64,000 nucleotides of DNA from contig NZ_MBTF01000012.1 of NCBI RefSeq assembly GCF_002013915.1, positions 496,001 through 560,000 on the forward strand, given 5' to 3'. Numbering within the stretch: position 1 is the first letter of the stretch; each line of letters opens with the position of its first letter. Positions 27,704 to 36,954 of this stretch are shown here, piece by piece. The translations under genes were made by a program, and so were the position numbers. Source of the stretch: Mucilaginibacter pedocola. GTDB taxonomy: Bacteria; Bacteroidota; Bacteroidia; Sphingobacteriales; Sphingobacteriaceae. The notes below the pieces were generated by a model. The model made no database searches. It was not told the origin of the DNA and worked only from the letters and a program-made list of their open reading frames with translations.

Positions 27704-29335
27704 TTAGTAACCGGGGTTTTGTTCGAGCTTGGCACCAAAGTTAGCATCAATTGCCGATTGTGGTATAGGGTACAATTCATGGTAGCTTTTTATGGTTGCC
27801 TTTACATCGGCCCTTGTTTGGTATTTGCCTACGCGTTCTACCAGTTTACCAAGGCGGCTTAGCGTTAACCGTCTGCGTTCCTCAGTGATCAGCTCGCGGG
27901 CGCGCTCATCTAATATATAGTCGATATTTACAGCTGAAGCATCAACCGGTTTTGCGTTAGAGCGGGCGCGTACGGCGTTAATATCTGCGGCAGCATTGGC
28001 CAGGTCGCCTTTGCCAAGGTATGCCTCGGCGCGTAGCAGGTAGGTTTCAGCCAAGCGATATACTACAAAATCCTTCCCGGTACCGCCCGATGTTGCATCG
28101 CCGTTCCACGGTTTACCTTCTACCTTGCGCAAGTACGGGTAAACGTTACGCATGGTATCCTCCTGCGTGGTACGTTTTTCTACCTGCTTACCAAAATACG
28201 TTGTGCCGGTATTGTTATAGTAAAACGTGCGGCGGATATTGTATTTAGAGTTACGGATATCGTTGTTCCAATCATCGCGGAACAAGTCGAACAAATACCA
28301 GGTGGTTGGGCGCGAGTACGCTACACCACGGCCAAGGCTATCGGTAATGGCCATACCGCTTTTACTATCGGGTGCCAACAGGTTCCACAGCGCGGGTGTC
28401 CAGCCGCGGATAAGGTTGTTACGGCCTGTAGAGCCGCCACCACCGGTGATGAGGTTCTCAAATTGCCATACGTAGATAGATTCCTGGTTGCCTGTGCTAC
28501 GGTTTTGATTGCCTTCTAAAAACAAGTCCGAATACACATCGCCGGGTTGGGCTGCATTCACACCAAAGCGTGTGGTCATGAGCCTATACAAACCACTGTT
28601 AATTACTGCCGATGCACTGGCTATGGCCTTATCGTATTGCTTAAGGTTGATGTATATCTCGGTAAGCAAATGGTCGGCGGCGCCTTTTACAATATGCCCC
28701 TGTTTATCATTAGCAACGGTTGCAGGCAGCCATTGCGATGCAAACTCGGCATCCTGGCGGGCAAAATCGTAGGTTTGCTCACGCGTCGATCTGGTAAAAT
28801 CCGTTTTAGGGGATTGGTAAGTACGGTCAACAATAGGCACGCCACCATACAATTCAGCAAGCGTATTGTAAGTGTACGCCCGGAAAAAACGGGCCTCGGC
28901 TATGTAGGCATTTTGCTCGGCCTCGTTGGCGAACAATGCAGCCGACTCAGGCTTAGAGGCATACTCGATGATCGTGTTGGCCCTTAATACCATTTGCGTG
29001 TACGCCCAGTTCCAGTAGCTTGATGTTGCCGATGCTGTTGGTGTAAGGAAGGTGGTGTAATTACGGAAGTTAACGGTTTGCTCCTGCCCTGTTGTGCCCA
29101 GGTCGGTACCCAAGTCCATATCGTACCAGCGGCCCAGGTCTTCGCCGTTGAACTCGTCGCGGGCGGCAAAAATGAGGGCGGTGGCGGCGTTATCAAAACC
29201 GGTTTTGGTTTTAAAATTCACATCCGAGGAAAGCCTTGCCAAAGCTGTTTCATCCAAAACAGATTTTTTGCAGGCCCCTGCAGCTACTGCTATCAGCAGT
29301 GCGGCTGCAAAGATCCTTTTATTAATTCTTTTCAT
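27704..29335 (-). CDS. RagB/SusD-family outer-membrane lipoprotein
   Basis: A 543-residue SusD-like surface lipoprotein. The lipobox AAGAC is followed by KKSVLDET. The helical SusD core has AYIAEARFFRAYTYNTLAELYGGVPIV, and the C-terminal domain ends KLEQNPGY. It lies 31 bp downstream of its SusC partner and 5 bp upstream of the BNR gene, consistent with one transcript. It should deliver the glycan ligand to the SusC pore. Confidence 0.95.
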   Translation of the reverse strand: MKRINKRIFAAALLIAVAAGACKKSVLDETALARLSSDVNFKTKTGFDNAATALIFAARDEFNGEDLGRWYDMDLGTDLGTTGQEQTVNFRNYTTFLTPTASATSSYWNWAYTQMVLRANTIIEYASKPESAALFANEAEQNAYIAEARFFRAYTYNTLAELYGGVPIVDRTYQSPKTDFTRSTREQTYDFARQDAEFASQWLPATVANDKQGHIVKGAADHLLTEIYINLKQYDKAIASASAVINSGLYRLMTTRFGVNAAQPGDVYSDLFLEGNQNRSTGNQESIYVWQFENLITGGGGSTGRNNLIRGWTPALWNLLAPDSKSGMAITDSLGRGVAYSRPTTWYLFDLFRDDWNNDIRNSKYNIRRTFYYNNTGTTYFGKQVEKRTTQEDTMRNVYPYLRKVEGKPWNGDATSGGTGKDFVVYRLAETYLLRAEAYLGKGDLANAAADINAVRARSNAKPVDASAVNIDYILDERARELITEERRRLTLSRLGKLVERVGKYQTRADVKATIKSYHELYPIPQSAIDANFGAKLEQNPGY

Positions 29336-29366
29336 ATCGTTTTATCTAACAATGATTTACTGTTTA

Positions 29367-32300
29367 TTAAAAACCCGCATTTACGCCGAACGAAATAGTG
29401 CGCACCAGCGGATACATATTGGATTTGATGGTAGCCGCCGAAGTGCCGGGGTTTATCTCAGGGTCCGAGCCCGGGTAGTTGGTGAACGTATGCAGGTTTT
29501 TGCCGCTTACATACACCCTCAGGTTGGCCATTTTTAGTTTCTCTACTATGCTTTTTGGTATATTGTAACCCAGTGTTACATCCTGTATCCTTACAAAATT
29601 GCGGCTTACGTAGTATTGGTAACCCAATGGGTTGGTGTAAACCAGCGACGGGCGGGTGGTAGATTTGTTCTCTGGTGTCCACCAGCCGGCATCAATCTGG
29701 TTAAGCGCACGCCCCGGCGAGTTCTCGCTGATAGACGAGTTGGGATCCAACAGGATGAAAGGCGTTTTCCAGCCCAGCATGGTGTTCACAAAAATGTTCA
29801 ACGAAAAACCGCCATAGGTGAAGGTGTTACCCAAACCGCCCATAAATTTTGGCAAGCCGCCCGATGCCACTACCGAACGGTCAGATGCGTTGATAACGCC
29901 GTCGCCGTTCAAATCTTTAAAGCGGATAAAGCCCGGTTGTGAGCCTGCGGGGATAACATCGCCCTGCTGGTAAATACCATCGAACTGGTAGCCGTAGAAC
30001 GAAGTGATAGGCTTACCAATGAACCAGTTGTTGGCTACATCGTCGTCTTCTTTACCGTCGTTGTTAACGTCCGAACCGTATAGGTGAACAATCTTATTGG
30101 CATTTGCTGATGCGGTAATGTTGGTTGTCCAGGTGAATTTGCGGCCTTTAATGTTTTCGATATTCAGGGCAAGCTCTATACCCTTATTGTTGGTTTCGCC
30201 AAGGTTGGTAAGTACACTGGTGAAGCCCGTCATAACAGGTATGGCACGGGTAACCAGCAGGTCTTTGGTTTTGCTGTTATAAAGCTCCAACGTACCGGTA
30301 ATGCGGTTTTTAAATAAACCGAACTCTAAACCAAGGTTGGTAGTATAAGTGGTTTCCCATTTCAGGTTGTCATTAGCAATATTTGCAGGGAATACACCCA
30401 AAGCGGTAACACCCGGGTTGCCATAAACATAGTTGTTGGTGTTTGATAAACTTAACGATTGGTATGGGCTGATAGCCTGGTTACCCACCGAACCATACGA
30501 AAGGCGCAATTTTAACGAACTGAGTGTCTCGTTGTTCTTCAGGAATGGTTCATCCGAAATTATCCAGGCTAACGATGCCGATGGGAAGGTTGCGTACTTA
30601 TTATTTTTGGCAAATACTGAGCTACCATCGCGGCGGGCGGTGAGGGTTAACAGGTAACGCTCTTTAAAGCGGTAATTTAACCTTGCCATTGACGATATAC
30701 CGTTTACCAATTGCGCGCTTGATGCTATGGTTGGCGTACCGGCAAATTGCAGGCTGTTCCAACCCAGGGCATCACTGGTTAATTGTGCGCCGCTGGCAGT
30801 AGTGCTCTCGAAACCGCTGCGGTTACGGCCGTACAACAAGGTAACATCAAAGTAATGATCGGTGCCGATGTATTTGTTGTAGGTCAGGATGTTTTCTATC
30901 ACGTAATCGTAGCTCTCCTGATTAAATTTGCTGGCCGATTTGGTATTGTTTGCCAAATGCAGATCCTGGCGGGTAGCATTGTAGGTATGATCCCAACGGT
31001 AGTTTGGCGAGAAGTTAACACGGTAAGCCAAACCCGGCACCTGCGGAATATTCAAGATGCCATAGAAGTTAGCGAACAGGTTACGTGCGATCTCTTCGTT
31101 TTTGGTTAATATGGATGAGCGTATGGGGTTACCCGAAATAGTTTCGGTAGGTACCGAGAACTGCGTAGGCTCGCCATCGGCGTAGCGCCAGGTGCCGTAA
31201 GGGCTGCTGTAGTAAAGGCTGTTCAGGTCGGAGGCTATACCCGATAGGTCGCGGTTTACAAAGGTGCTGGCCATACCTATCTTCAGCCAATCGGTAACCG
31301 AGGTTTCGATGTTCGAGCGCAGGGTTACACGTTTTTGGTTATCGTTATATAAAATACCTTTCTCGTTGGTGTACGATGCAGAGTTATAGAACGATGTTTT
31401 ACCCGCCTTTGCAGATACGCTCACATCGGCTGATGAGAATATGGCGTTTTGCGAGGCCTCTTTCCATGGGTCTATCACCTTGCCTGCATCGTAGTTGGCT
31501 TTCTCGGCAGTGGTTAAATACTCCGGCGCCGTTTTTATAGCAGGACTGGTAGCTGTAGCTATCTCTTTCTGGTAATCAAGCGTTTTTTCTAAATACCTAT
31601 CTGCCGATAATAATTTGATAGTATGTGCCGCATCAGATACGCCGGTGTATAAGTTAAACCTGATGATGGGCTTTTCGGTAGTACCTTTTTTAGAAGTAAT
31701 GAGCAAAACGCCGTTAGCTGCGCGCGAACCGTAAATGGCTGCCGCGCTGGCATCCTTCAAAATGTCTATCGATTCGATATCGTTAGGGTTGATATCGCTC
31801 AGGCTACCGTTGAAGAAAACGCCATCAACCACAATAAGCGGGTTGTTATTACCGCCCAGCGAGCGCGCACCACGTACCAAAATGGTACCGTTTTGCCCCG
31901 GCCTGCCGTTAGAATTGAACTGCACACCCGGCACACGGCCACGGATAGACTCGGTAACGTTGGTGTTGGGCAAATCGCGCGTTTGCGAAAGGTCTACCTT
32001 GGCTACTGAACCGGTTACGTTACGTTTAGATTGTGTACCGTAACCTACTACGACTACCTGGCTAAGCGCGTTGGCACCTTCCAGTAATTTAACATTCACG
32101 GTAGTTTGGTCGGTAACGTTCACTTCTTGTGTGGTAAAACCCACAAAAGAGTAAACTACCACAGCAGGCGTGGTAACGGCCAGTGTGTAGTTACCGTTAA
32201 GATCGGATATGGTGCCTTTGGTGCTGCCCTTAACCCGTATGCTTACGCCGGGAAGCGTGTTGCCTTTCGAGTCGGTAATGGTACCATGAATTTTAATTTC

Positions 32301-32411
32301 TGCCGCATGTGTGGCATGGGCCAGGGGGGCGGCATAAGCCCCGGCATTTGTACCGGCCAGCAGCGCGGTAAATGCCAGCAAAACGGCCAACTGCTTTGTA
32401 GCCAGTTGCAT
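29367..32411 (-). CDS. SusC/RagA-family TonB-linked outer-membrane transporter
   Basis: About 1014 residues from the preferred start 32411, where a purine-rich GAGG lies shortly before the ATG and a clean signal peptide follows (MQLATKQLAVLLAFTALLAG). The longer reading from 32522 adds 37 basic residues and would run through a conserved leader motif (32444-32459). Domains: carboxypeptidase-regulatory-like (about 35-120, IHGTITDSKGNTLPGVSIRVKG), plug starting VVVGYGTQSKRNVTGSV with NVTESIRGRVPGV, then the barrel ending SFGVNAGF. There is no STN domain, so control is likely through another route, perhaps the AraC protein at 35902. Downstream are SusD and the BNR protein; upstream is the aldolase. 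Confidence 0.94.
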   Translation of the reverse strand: MQLATKQLAVLLAFTALLAGTNAGAYAAPLAHATHAAEIKIHGTITDSKGNTLPGVSIRVKGSTKGTISDLNGNYTLAVTTPAVVVYSFVGFTTQEVNVTDQTTVNVKLLEGANALSQVVVVGYGTQSKRNVTGSVAKVDLSQTRDLPNTNVTESIRGRVPGVQFNSNGRPGQNGTILVRGARSLGGNNNPLIVVDGVFFNGSLSDINPNDIESIDILKDASAAAIYGSRAANGVLLITSKKGTTEKPIIRFNLYTGVSDAAHTIKLLSADRYLEKTLDYQKEIATATSPAIKTAPEYLTTAEKANYDAGKVIDPWKEASQNAIFSSADVSVSAKAGKTSFYNSASYTNEKGILYNDNQKRVTLRSNIETSVTDWLKIGMASTFVNRDLSGIASDLNSLYYSSPYGTWRYADGEPTQFSVPTETISGNPIRSSILTKNEEIARNLFANFYGILNIPQVPGLAYRVNFSPNYRWDHTYNATRQDLHLANNTKSASKFNQESYDYVIENILTYNKYIGTDHYFDVTLLYGRNRSGFESTTASGAQLTSDALGWNSLQFAGTPTIASSAQLVNGISSMARLNYRFKERYLLTLTARRDGSSVFAKNNKYATFPSASLAWIISDEPFLKNNETLSSLKLRLSYGSVGNQAISPYQSLSLSNTNNYVYGNPGVTALGVFPANIANDNLKWETTYTTNLGLEFGLFKNRITGTLELYNSKTKDLLVTRAIPVMTGFTSVLTNLGETNNKGIELALNIENIKGRKFTWTTNITASANANKIVHLYGSDVNNDGKEDDDVANNWFIGKPITSFYGYQFDGIYQQGDVIPAGSQPGFIRFKDLNGDGVINASDRSVVASGGLPKFMGGLGNTFTYGGFSLNIFVNTMLGWKTPFILLDPNSSISENSPGRALNQIDAGWWTPENKSTTRPSLVYTNPLGYQYYVSRNFVRIQDVTLGYNIPKSIVEKLKMANLRVYVSGKNLHTFTNYPGSDPEINPGTSAATIKSNMYPLVRTISFGVNAGF

Positions 32412-32443
32412 TTTGCCTCGTTTTAAGGTTTGGGAAAAGGACG

Positions 32444-32459
32444 TACTCCTTCCGTTACA
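32444..32459 (-). promoter_or_regulatory. 16-bp leader motif shared with 22901-22916
   Basis: Minus-strand TGTAACGGAAGGAGTA, one base different from the copy before the STN-TonB receptor gene. Here it lies 33-48 bp before the preferred SusC start. A shorter piece (AACGGAGG) is also at 54267-54274 between a sigma and a FecR gene. Function unknown. Confidence 0.35.
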
Positions 32460-32615
32460 ATAAGATCTCATTCTTTTTGCACATTGAAATTTGGTTAATA
32501 AAAGGTTTAATTTTTCAGGCATCCGAGCCTGTGGGATGGCGCGGATGGTAGGTTTACTGTTCGAGTATCGTTTTTATCATATCATGGGGTTTTGAATGTT
32601 TAAATAATAATTAGG

Positions 32616-33548
32616 TTATAGCACAGTGTTTAGTAATAGTTCTTCTTCTATCTCGCGGTATGCGCGGTAAAGCTGTGCGAATTTCTGCGCATCTTCCGGG
32701 CTTGGGCGTGGCGTGCCTTTACGCGAAAAGGTATTGATGGCAAAACCGCGCAGCTCCAGCATCTCTTTGGCGCTGGTGGGGTAATAGTCGTGCATAATGT
32801 CCATATTATCAGTAAAGAACTGTTGCGCACGCAATACCTGCGGTGCCAAACGCGGTTTGTTATAATTCTCGCACAGCCAGGCCACCAGCTCCGGGAAGTA
32901 ATTACCCTGTATGCACGATAACCCCGCAGCACCCGCCCTAAGCGAAGCCACCGCGTTCACCATGTAGGCATCGTACAGCCCGAATTGGTACCCCTCGCCC
33001 ACTGCTATCTTCTCCGTCACCTGCTCCAAATTGAGCGAGGTATCTTTAAAATATGTCACCCTGCCCCACTGCAACAGGCGCCCCAACAAGGCCGGCGATA
33101 CAATGCGCTTATAAGGCAACGGGCACTCATAAAAGCCAAAGTTTATGCCTTCCGTTCTGTTCAATATCTCATCAAAGGCCGCTTCTAAAACGCTATCGGG
33201 CTGCTCTTCATCAGCAAGCAGGCTGGTGGTGAGTATCACGCTATCTACCCCGGTATCGTGTATGCGTTTTATAAACTCCACATTGGCCGCCGCATCCCGC
33301 TCAAATATGCCTGTTGCTACCACCGGTACGCGGCCGTTCACGGTTTGAGTAATAAGGCGGGTGGCCATTACGCGCTCATCGGGCGTCAGCTCATACATCT
33401 CGCTGGAGAGGCAATTGGCGAACAAACCTTTAGCACCGCTTTGGATGTAATATTCGGTAAGCCTTGCCAGGGCATCTTTATCAATAGCTCCCTTTTCATC
33501 AAAGGGCGTTAACATTACGGGTATAAATTTTTTATCAGTAGTTATCAT
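32616..33548 (-). CDS. DHDPS/N-acetylneuraminate lyase family aldolase
   Basis: A 310-residue class I aldolase with a TIM barrel. The start at 33548 (MITTDKKFIPVMLTPFDEKG) matches the family N-terminus; an in-frame ATG 23 codons upstream is not needed. The Schiff-base Lys is K168 (TYFKDTS) and the catalytic Tyr is Y140 (GFYECPLP). The carboxylate-binding loop, normally GTTGE-like, reads CLSSE (46-50). Relatives cleave or form 2-keto acids such as N-acetylneuraminate, 2-keto-3-deoxy sugar acids or dihydrodipicolinate; the unusual loop argues against housekeeping DapA. Its place between a sugar isomerase and SusCD/BNR genes suggests breakdown of a sugar-derived keto acid. Confidence 0.9.
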   Translation of the reverse strand: MITTDKKFIPVMLTPFDEKGAIDKDALARLTEYYIQSGAKGLFANCLSSEMYELTPDERVMATRLITQTVNGRVPVVATGIFERDAAANVEFIKRIHDTGVDSVILTTSLLADEEQPDSVLEAAFDEILNRTEGINFGFYECPLPYKRIVSPALLGRLLQWGRVTYFKDTSLNLEQVTEKIAVGEGYQFGLYDAYMVNAVASLRAGAAGLSCIQGNYFPELVAWLCENYNKPRLAPQVLRAQQFFTDNMDIMHDYYPTSAKEMLELRGFAINTFSRKGTPRPSPEDAQKFAQLYRAYREIEEELLLNTVL

Positions 33549-33925
33549 TAGTAGTATTTTGGTGTTACCTGCATCGGTTAAGTGCAGGATAACTTTGGGC
33601 AATATTTGCCAACCCACATACTTTTGGTTGCTTTTTCAACAAAAGCACCAAAGGCATATGCCAGGTTTTGTAAATAAGTTCTATTTGATTTTTAGTAAAG
33701 TTTTATATCATTAACTAAAATTAAGTTTCAGTTTTATTAATTTAAGCGATGCGAAGTTTCCATACTACATTCAGAGCACGAGTACTTCATCTCCCTCATT
33801 TATACAAACTTAAATAATAGCCATGGTTATTATTTGTATGAAATAGCCAATGTTTTATACAAAATTATCATAAACTTAACACGGGCTTTATCTCGCCAAA
33901 CCCACACTCTTAGCCATTTACAGGA
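33549..33925. promoter_or_regulatory. Intergenic region between isomerase-like and aldolase genes
   Basis: About 377 bp with no gene. It contains a GGCAA/TTGCC palindrome (33598-33610), a CTTTTG/CAAAAG hairpin (33621-33645) and a near-perfect 24-bp palindrome (33812-33835). Overlapping the last is a minus-strand TAAGTTTG (33805-33812) matching the Bacteroidota -7 consensus TAnnTTTG, without a clear -33 TTTG. The region probably separates two transcripts and may carry the promoter of the aldolase operon. Confidence 0.45.
33812..33835. promoter_or_regulatory. 24-bp near-perfect palindrome, candidate operator
   Basis: The 8-bp arms AAATAATA and TTATTATT (plus a further outer pairing) flank a centre GCCATGGT. 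Eleven of twelve symmetric pairs match and the last is a G:T. It lies next to a TAnnTTTG-like box, as a dimeric repressor or activator site would. Confidence 0.45.
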
Positions 33926-35542
33926 CTATTGCAGATCGCCACAAAAATGTACCTGCAAACCCAGCTCGTTAAAGGCAGCGGCTTTGGTAAAGCAGGCTTT
34001 TATAGCGGCTTCCTTATTGGTGGCATACACCACATGTATATGGTTCGACTGGTGTTGCGCCATCAACTGATCGCGGGTTACGCCACTTAGTACGCCGTGC
34101 ATCATGGGCCATTGCATATTGGTTTTGGCCCAGCGGCGGTTGGTTTCTTCTTCGGGCAGTTCAACAGCTTTGCCTATACCAAGGTCGCAGTGCACGGCAT
34201 TATCCTTTACGTAAACGCGGCTCCAAACCAAATCGCCGGCCTTGCTTACGCCGCGCAACGTGCCACCACCCTTCGGGAAGAACATGGGCGGCTGCCGCAT
34301 ACTTTTGGCTCCTTTGTAGCCACCTTTTAAATGCGAGGCCGGTACTGCGCCCGATATCATGAAAACCCAAACGAACTCGTCAATTCCATCCCCTTTATAA
34401 TGCTCGCCCCAGCGGATATCATGCAGCGTATTATCGCCTTCCATCCCCAGCTCCTGCCACAACTGGTAAGTAAGCAGGCCATCCAGGCCGGCACATTCAT
34501 CCACCTCGTTAAAATGAGGGATTGCTCGGCCTGCAAATAGCTCGGAGCCCGTTTTGTTGTATATAGGCGGTCGATGCGTGGCATTCAGTAAGCCCTCTGC
34601 CAAATCGCTTACCGCAGTAAGTTCTTTAAGACCCTGCTGGTATTGTATGCCTATGGTGCTGCAGCCAAAATCGTCGGCCATGCGGCCGGCAGCTATGTAC
34701 ATTTTGCATTGCTCCAGGGTTTGTTCGCGTGTTAGTTCTGTTGCCGGGTTGGTGCCCCAGTCAAAGGCCATACCCTGGTTCAGCAGCCAATCAAACACCT
34801 CTTCGGCCTCCTCGTTAGTAACCTGTAGCATAGCGGCATACAAAGCCGACTGGCTCAGCCTCTCTTTGAACAGCCCCGTAGCGTGCAACAAATGATCGGG
34901 AAGAATGGCATTATACATCCCCATACATCCTTCATCAAAAACACCCATAATAGCTTTATCCGCACGGAACTTTTTGGCGAATGCAGCACCCGCACTACGC
35001 AGTTCAAAAGGGATGTTCACCTGCTCATAGCTTCGCACGTGCGACTTATCATGCGCTATATCTCCCGTAAAAAGCCATTCTTCCAGCTTATTAAGAAAAA
35101 ACTCATCATCAAAATTCTCGCTCCACAGCGTGCTGTATTTTACGCCTGCTTTGGTAAGCGATCCGTTGAGGTTGAGCATACCCACCAGCCCGGGCCAGGT
35201 GCCATCCCAATTGGCTACGGTCAGTATAGGCGCACGGTGGGTCGTCATACCCGGCAACACGTGGTGCGAATACTGCCAAACGTTTTCGGCAACAACAAGC
35301 GGAGTATCGGGATCGATGTTGCGGAACACGTCTAAGCCCATCTTCTGCGAATCGATGAAGCCATGCCCAAGCGTAGGATTGTATTGATGCGCACGCTCTA
35401 CTTTTACACCGAACTTCTCAAAGGCGGCACCAAGCAGGCTTTCCATATTTTGCTGCGCATCCCAGCATTGCTGGTTAGCGGGCAAGCGCGAATCGCCGCT
35501 GGCCACAAGGATAACTTTGTTTATTTTTTGCGATGAGGACAT
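33926..35542 (-). CDS. L-fucose isomerase-like protein
   Basis: A 538-residue cytoplasmic enzyme of the L-fucose/L-arabinose isomerase fold, expected to interconvert an aldose and a ketose with a divalent metal. Family signs are the VFDEGCMGMYNAILP segment with the metal-ligand Glu, an Asp in the CAGLDGLLTYQLW segment where FucI has its second ligand, and the His-rich SNHIHVVYA near the C-terminus in the position of the last ligand. It is shorter than FucI (about 590), as in the broader COG2407-type relatives. No kinase or fuculose-phosphate aldolase gene is near; instead a DHDPS-family aldolase follows. The pathway is therefore not the classical fucose route, and the substrate is uncertain. 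Confidence 0.82.
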   Translation of the reverse strand: MSSSQKINKVILVASGDSRLPANQQCWDAQQNMESLLGAAFEKFGVKVERAHQYNPTLGHGFIDSQKMGLDVFRNIDPDTPLVVAENVWQYSHHVLPGMTTHRAPILTVANWDGTWPGLVGMLNLNGSLTKAGVKYSTLWSENFDDEFFLNKLEEWLFTGDIAHDKSHVRSYEQVNIPFELRSAGAAFAKKFRADKAIMGVFDEGCMGMYNAILPDHLLHATGLFKERLSQSALYAAMLQVTNEEAEEVFDWLLNQGMAFDWGTNPATELTREQTLEQCKMYIAAGRMADDFGCSTIGIQYQQGLKELTAVSDLAEGLLNATHRPPIYNKTGSELFAGRAIPHFNEVDECAGLDGLLTYQLWQELGMEGDNTLHDIRWGEHYKGDGIDEFVWVFMISGAVPASHLKGGYKGAKSMRQPPMFFPKGGGTLRGVSKAGDLVWSRVYVKDNAVHCDLGIGKAVELPEEETNRRWAKTNMQWPMMHGVLSGVTRDQLMAQHQSNHIHVVYATNKEAAIKACFTKAAAFNELGLQVHFCGDLQ

Positions 35543-35901
35543 ATGAACAGGGTTTAAAGCTTAAAACAGGAAGCCCAAAAATGCCTTTGCAGAGCCACTA
35601 ATGCTTGTCGGTTTTTACCTGAGTATTATACGTTCTTATCATATATAACTTCAGCCATATTAAGGAAATAATTGCCCGGCACCTATAAAACGCGCCAACC
35701 ATTACAATTAATAAGCAATAATTATCTCAATAATTAATAAAACAACTCCAATAGAGGTAAAATCCAATTACTAATACCTCTCTCATACAGAGGCTTCGCA
35801 TCGGCACCAAAAAACCACCATGAAAACTTTTGCATAATTTTTACTTATAATTGCCTTAAGCCATTTATTATAAACCGGCAATAGCTGTAAACCCAGGCGC
35901 C
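35543..35901. promoter_or_regulatory. Divergent intergenic region between isomerase-like and AraC genes
   Basis: About 359 AT-rich bases without a gene, holding two divergent promoters. A perfect 7-bp inverted repeat AGAGGTA/TACCTCT with a 15-bp spacer is at 35753-35781, and AATTAATAA occurs twice as a direct repeat near 35706-35740. These are candidate regulator sites. No full -33/-7 promoter pair was found. Confidence 0.45.
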
Positions 35902-36804
35902 ATGAAACCTCATTTTTATAAGATCATTGTAAAAGACGAAAACTCGTTCAGCGCGGGCGTACGCATACAGCCAAATTTTGGCAAACTATGGCACTACCAT
36001 CCCGAACTGGAATTGCATTATGTAGTAAAAGGCCAGGGCGTACGCTTTGTGGGCGACAGCATTGGCAACTTTGAGGAAACCGAATTGGTATTACTTGGCG
36101 AGAACCTGCCGCACACCTGGCGCTGCCGCGAAGACCTGTATACCGAGGACAAGGAGGACAATACCGAAGCAATAGTGATACAATTTCTTCCCGAGTTTTT
36201 GGGTAAACCCTTCCTCTCCATACCCGAAGCTTTGCCCATCCGTTTGCTCTTCGATAAAGCCAAACGGGGATTGCTCATCACCGGCAAAACCAAAACCATC
36301 GTACACGAGCTGATGCTGAAAGTGATTGAGGAAACAGGCATGAGCCGGATACTTTCGCTGTTATCCATCCTGAATGTGCTCTCGCAAAGTAATGATGTGA
36401 GCTATATTGCCAATTCCACCAATTTTTACAAGTCGAACGAGGCAGAATCGGTGCGGTTAAACAGGATATATGCCCATACTATGGCCAATTTTAAAGAGGC
36501 CTTGCCGCTGGAAGAGATAGCAAAGGTGGCCAACCTGAGTGTAACCTCGTTTTGCCGCTATTTTAAAATGATGACCAACAAATCGTACCATGAGTTTTTG
36601 ATGGAGATAAGGATAAGCCATGCCTGCAGGTTACTAATTGAGGATAACCTATCAATAAACGCTATTTGCTACGAGTGCGGTTTTGGGAACGTATCTAACT
36701 TTTACCGCTACTTCGTCCGCATTAAAAACACTACCCCTGCCGAATTTAAAAAGCAGTATTTAGAGAAAAAACTTACCGATATTTACCAGCCGATTTTAAA
36801 CTAA
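35902..36804 (+). CDS. AraC-family regulator with N-terminal cupin domain
   Basis: A 300-residue regulator. The cupin sensor (about 15-105) includes the WHYHPELELHYVVKGQG strand and the GENLPHTWR end of the pocket. The C-terminal AraC domain (about 190-290) includes LPLEEIAKVANLSVTSFCRYFK and the second HTH INAICYECGFGNVSNFYRYF. It is divergent from the isomerase-like gene and 150 bp upstream of the symporter, so it is the natural candidate to sense the imported sugar and activate this locus. Confidence 0.93.
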   Translation: MKPHFYKIIVKDENSFSAGVRIQPNFGKLWHYHPELELHYVVKGQGVRFVGDSIGNFEETELVLLGENLPHTWRCREDLYTEDKEDNTEAIVIQFLPEFLGKPFLSIPEALPIRLLFDKAKRGLLITGKTKTIVHELMLKVIEETGMSRILSLLSILNVLSQSNDVSYIANSTNFYKSNEAESVRLNRIYAHTMANFKEALPLEEIAKVANLSVTSFCRYFKMMTNKSYHEFLMEIRISHACRLLIEDNLSINAICYECGFGNVSNFYRYFVRIKNTTPAEFKKQYLEKKLTDIYQPILN

Positions 36805-36809
36805 AACAT

Positions 36810-36899
36810 AGCAACATTGCCTGTTAACCAAGCCTGCAATGTTAATTTCCTGATAAATTCATATAAAACTATGTTAAGAGTAAGGAAGCAACATTGCCT
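36810..36899 (+). repeat. Three copies of AACATTGC upstream of the symporter (AraC sites?)
   Basis: AGCAACATTGCCT is present twice as a perfect 13-bp direct repeat (36810-36822 and 36887-36899), with an inverted GCAATGTT at 36836-36843. The downstream copy lies just before a TAnnTTTG-like box (36909-36916), the place where an AraC-type activator typically contacts RNA polymerase. Confidence 0.5.
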
Positions 36900-36908
36900 T
36901 ATTTAAAA

Positions 36909-36916
36909 TATGTTTG
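36909..36916 (+). promoter_or_regulatory. Candidate -7 box (TATGTTTG) of the symporter gene
   Basis: Matches the Bacteroidota TAnnTTTG consensus about 39 bp before the GTG start. There is no good -33 TTTG, as expected if an activator is required. Confidence 0.4.
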
Positions 36917-36954
36917 AAGTTACGAACCAACCATTATAACCCTGATAATTAAAC

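Noticed and set aside
32412..32522. 37-residue N-terminal extension of the second SusC protein
   Set aside because: It is basic, precedes a complete signal peptide, and would place a shared non-coding leader motif inside the gene.
26658..33548. Sialic acid catabolism (nan) locus
   Set aside because: There is a NanA-family aldolase and a BNR protein, but no epimerase or kinase of that pathway, the FRIP motif is missing, and an isomerase-like enzyme is present.
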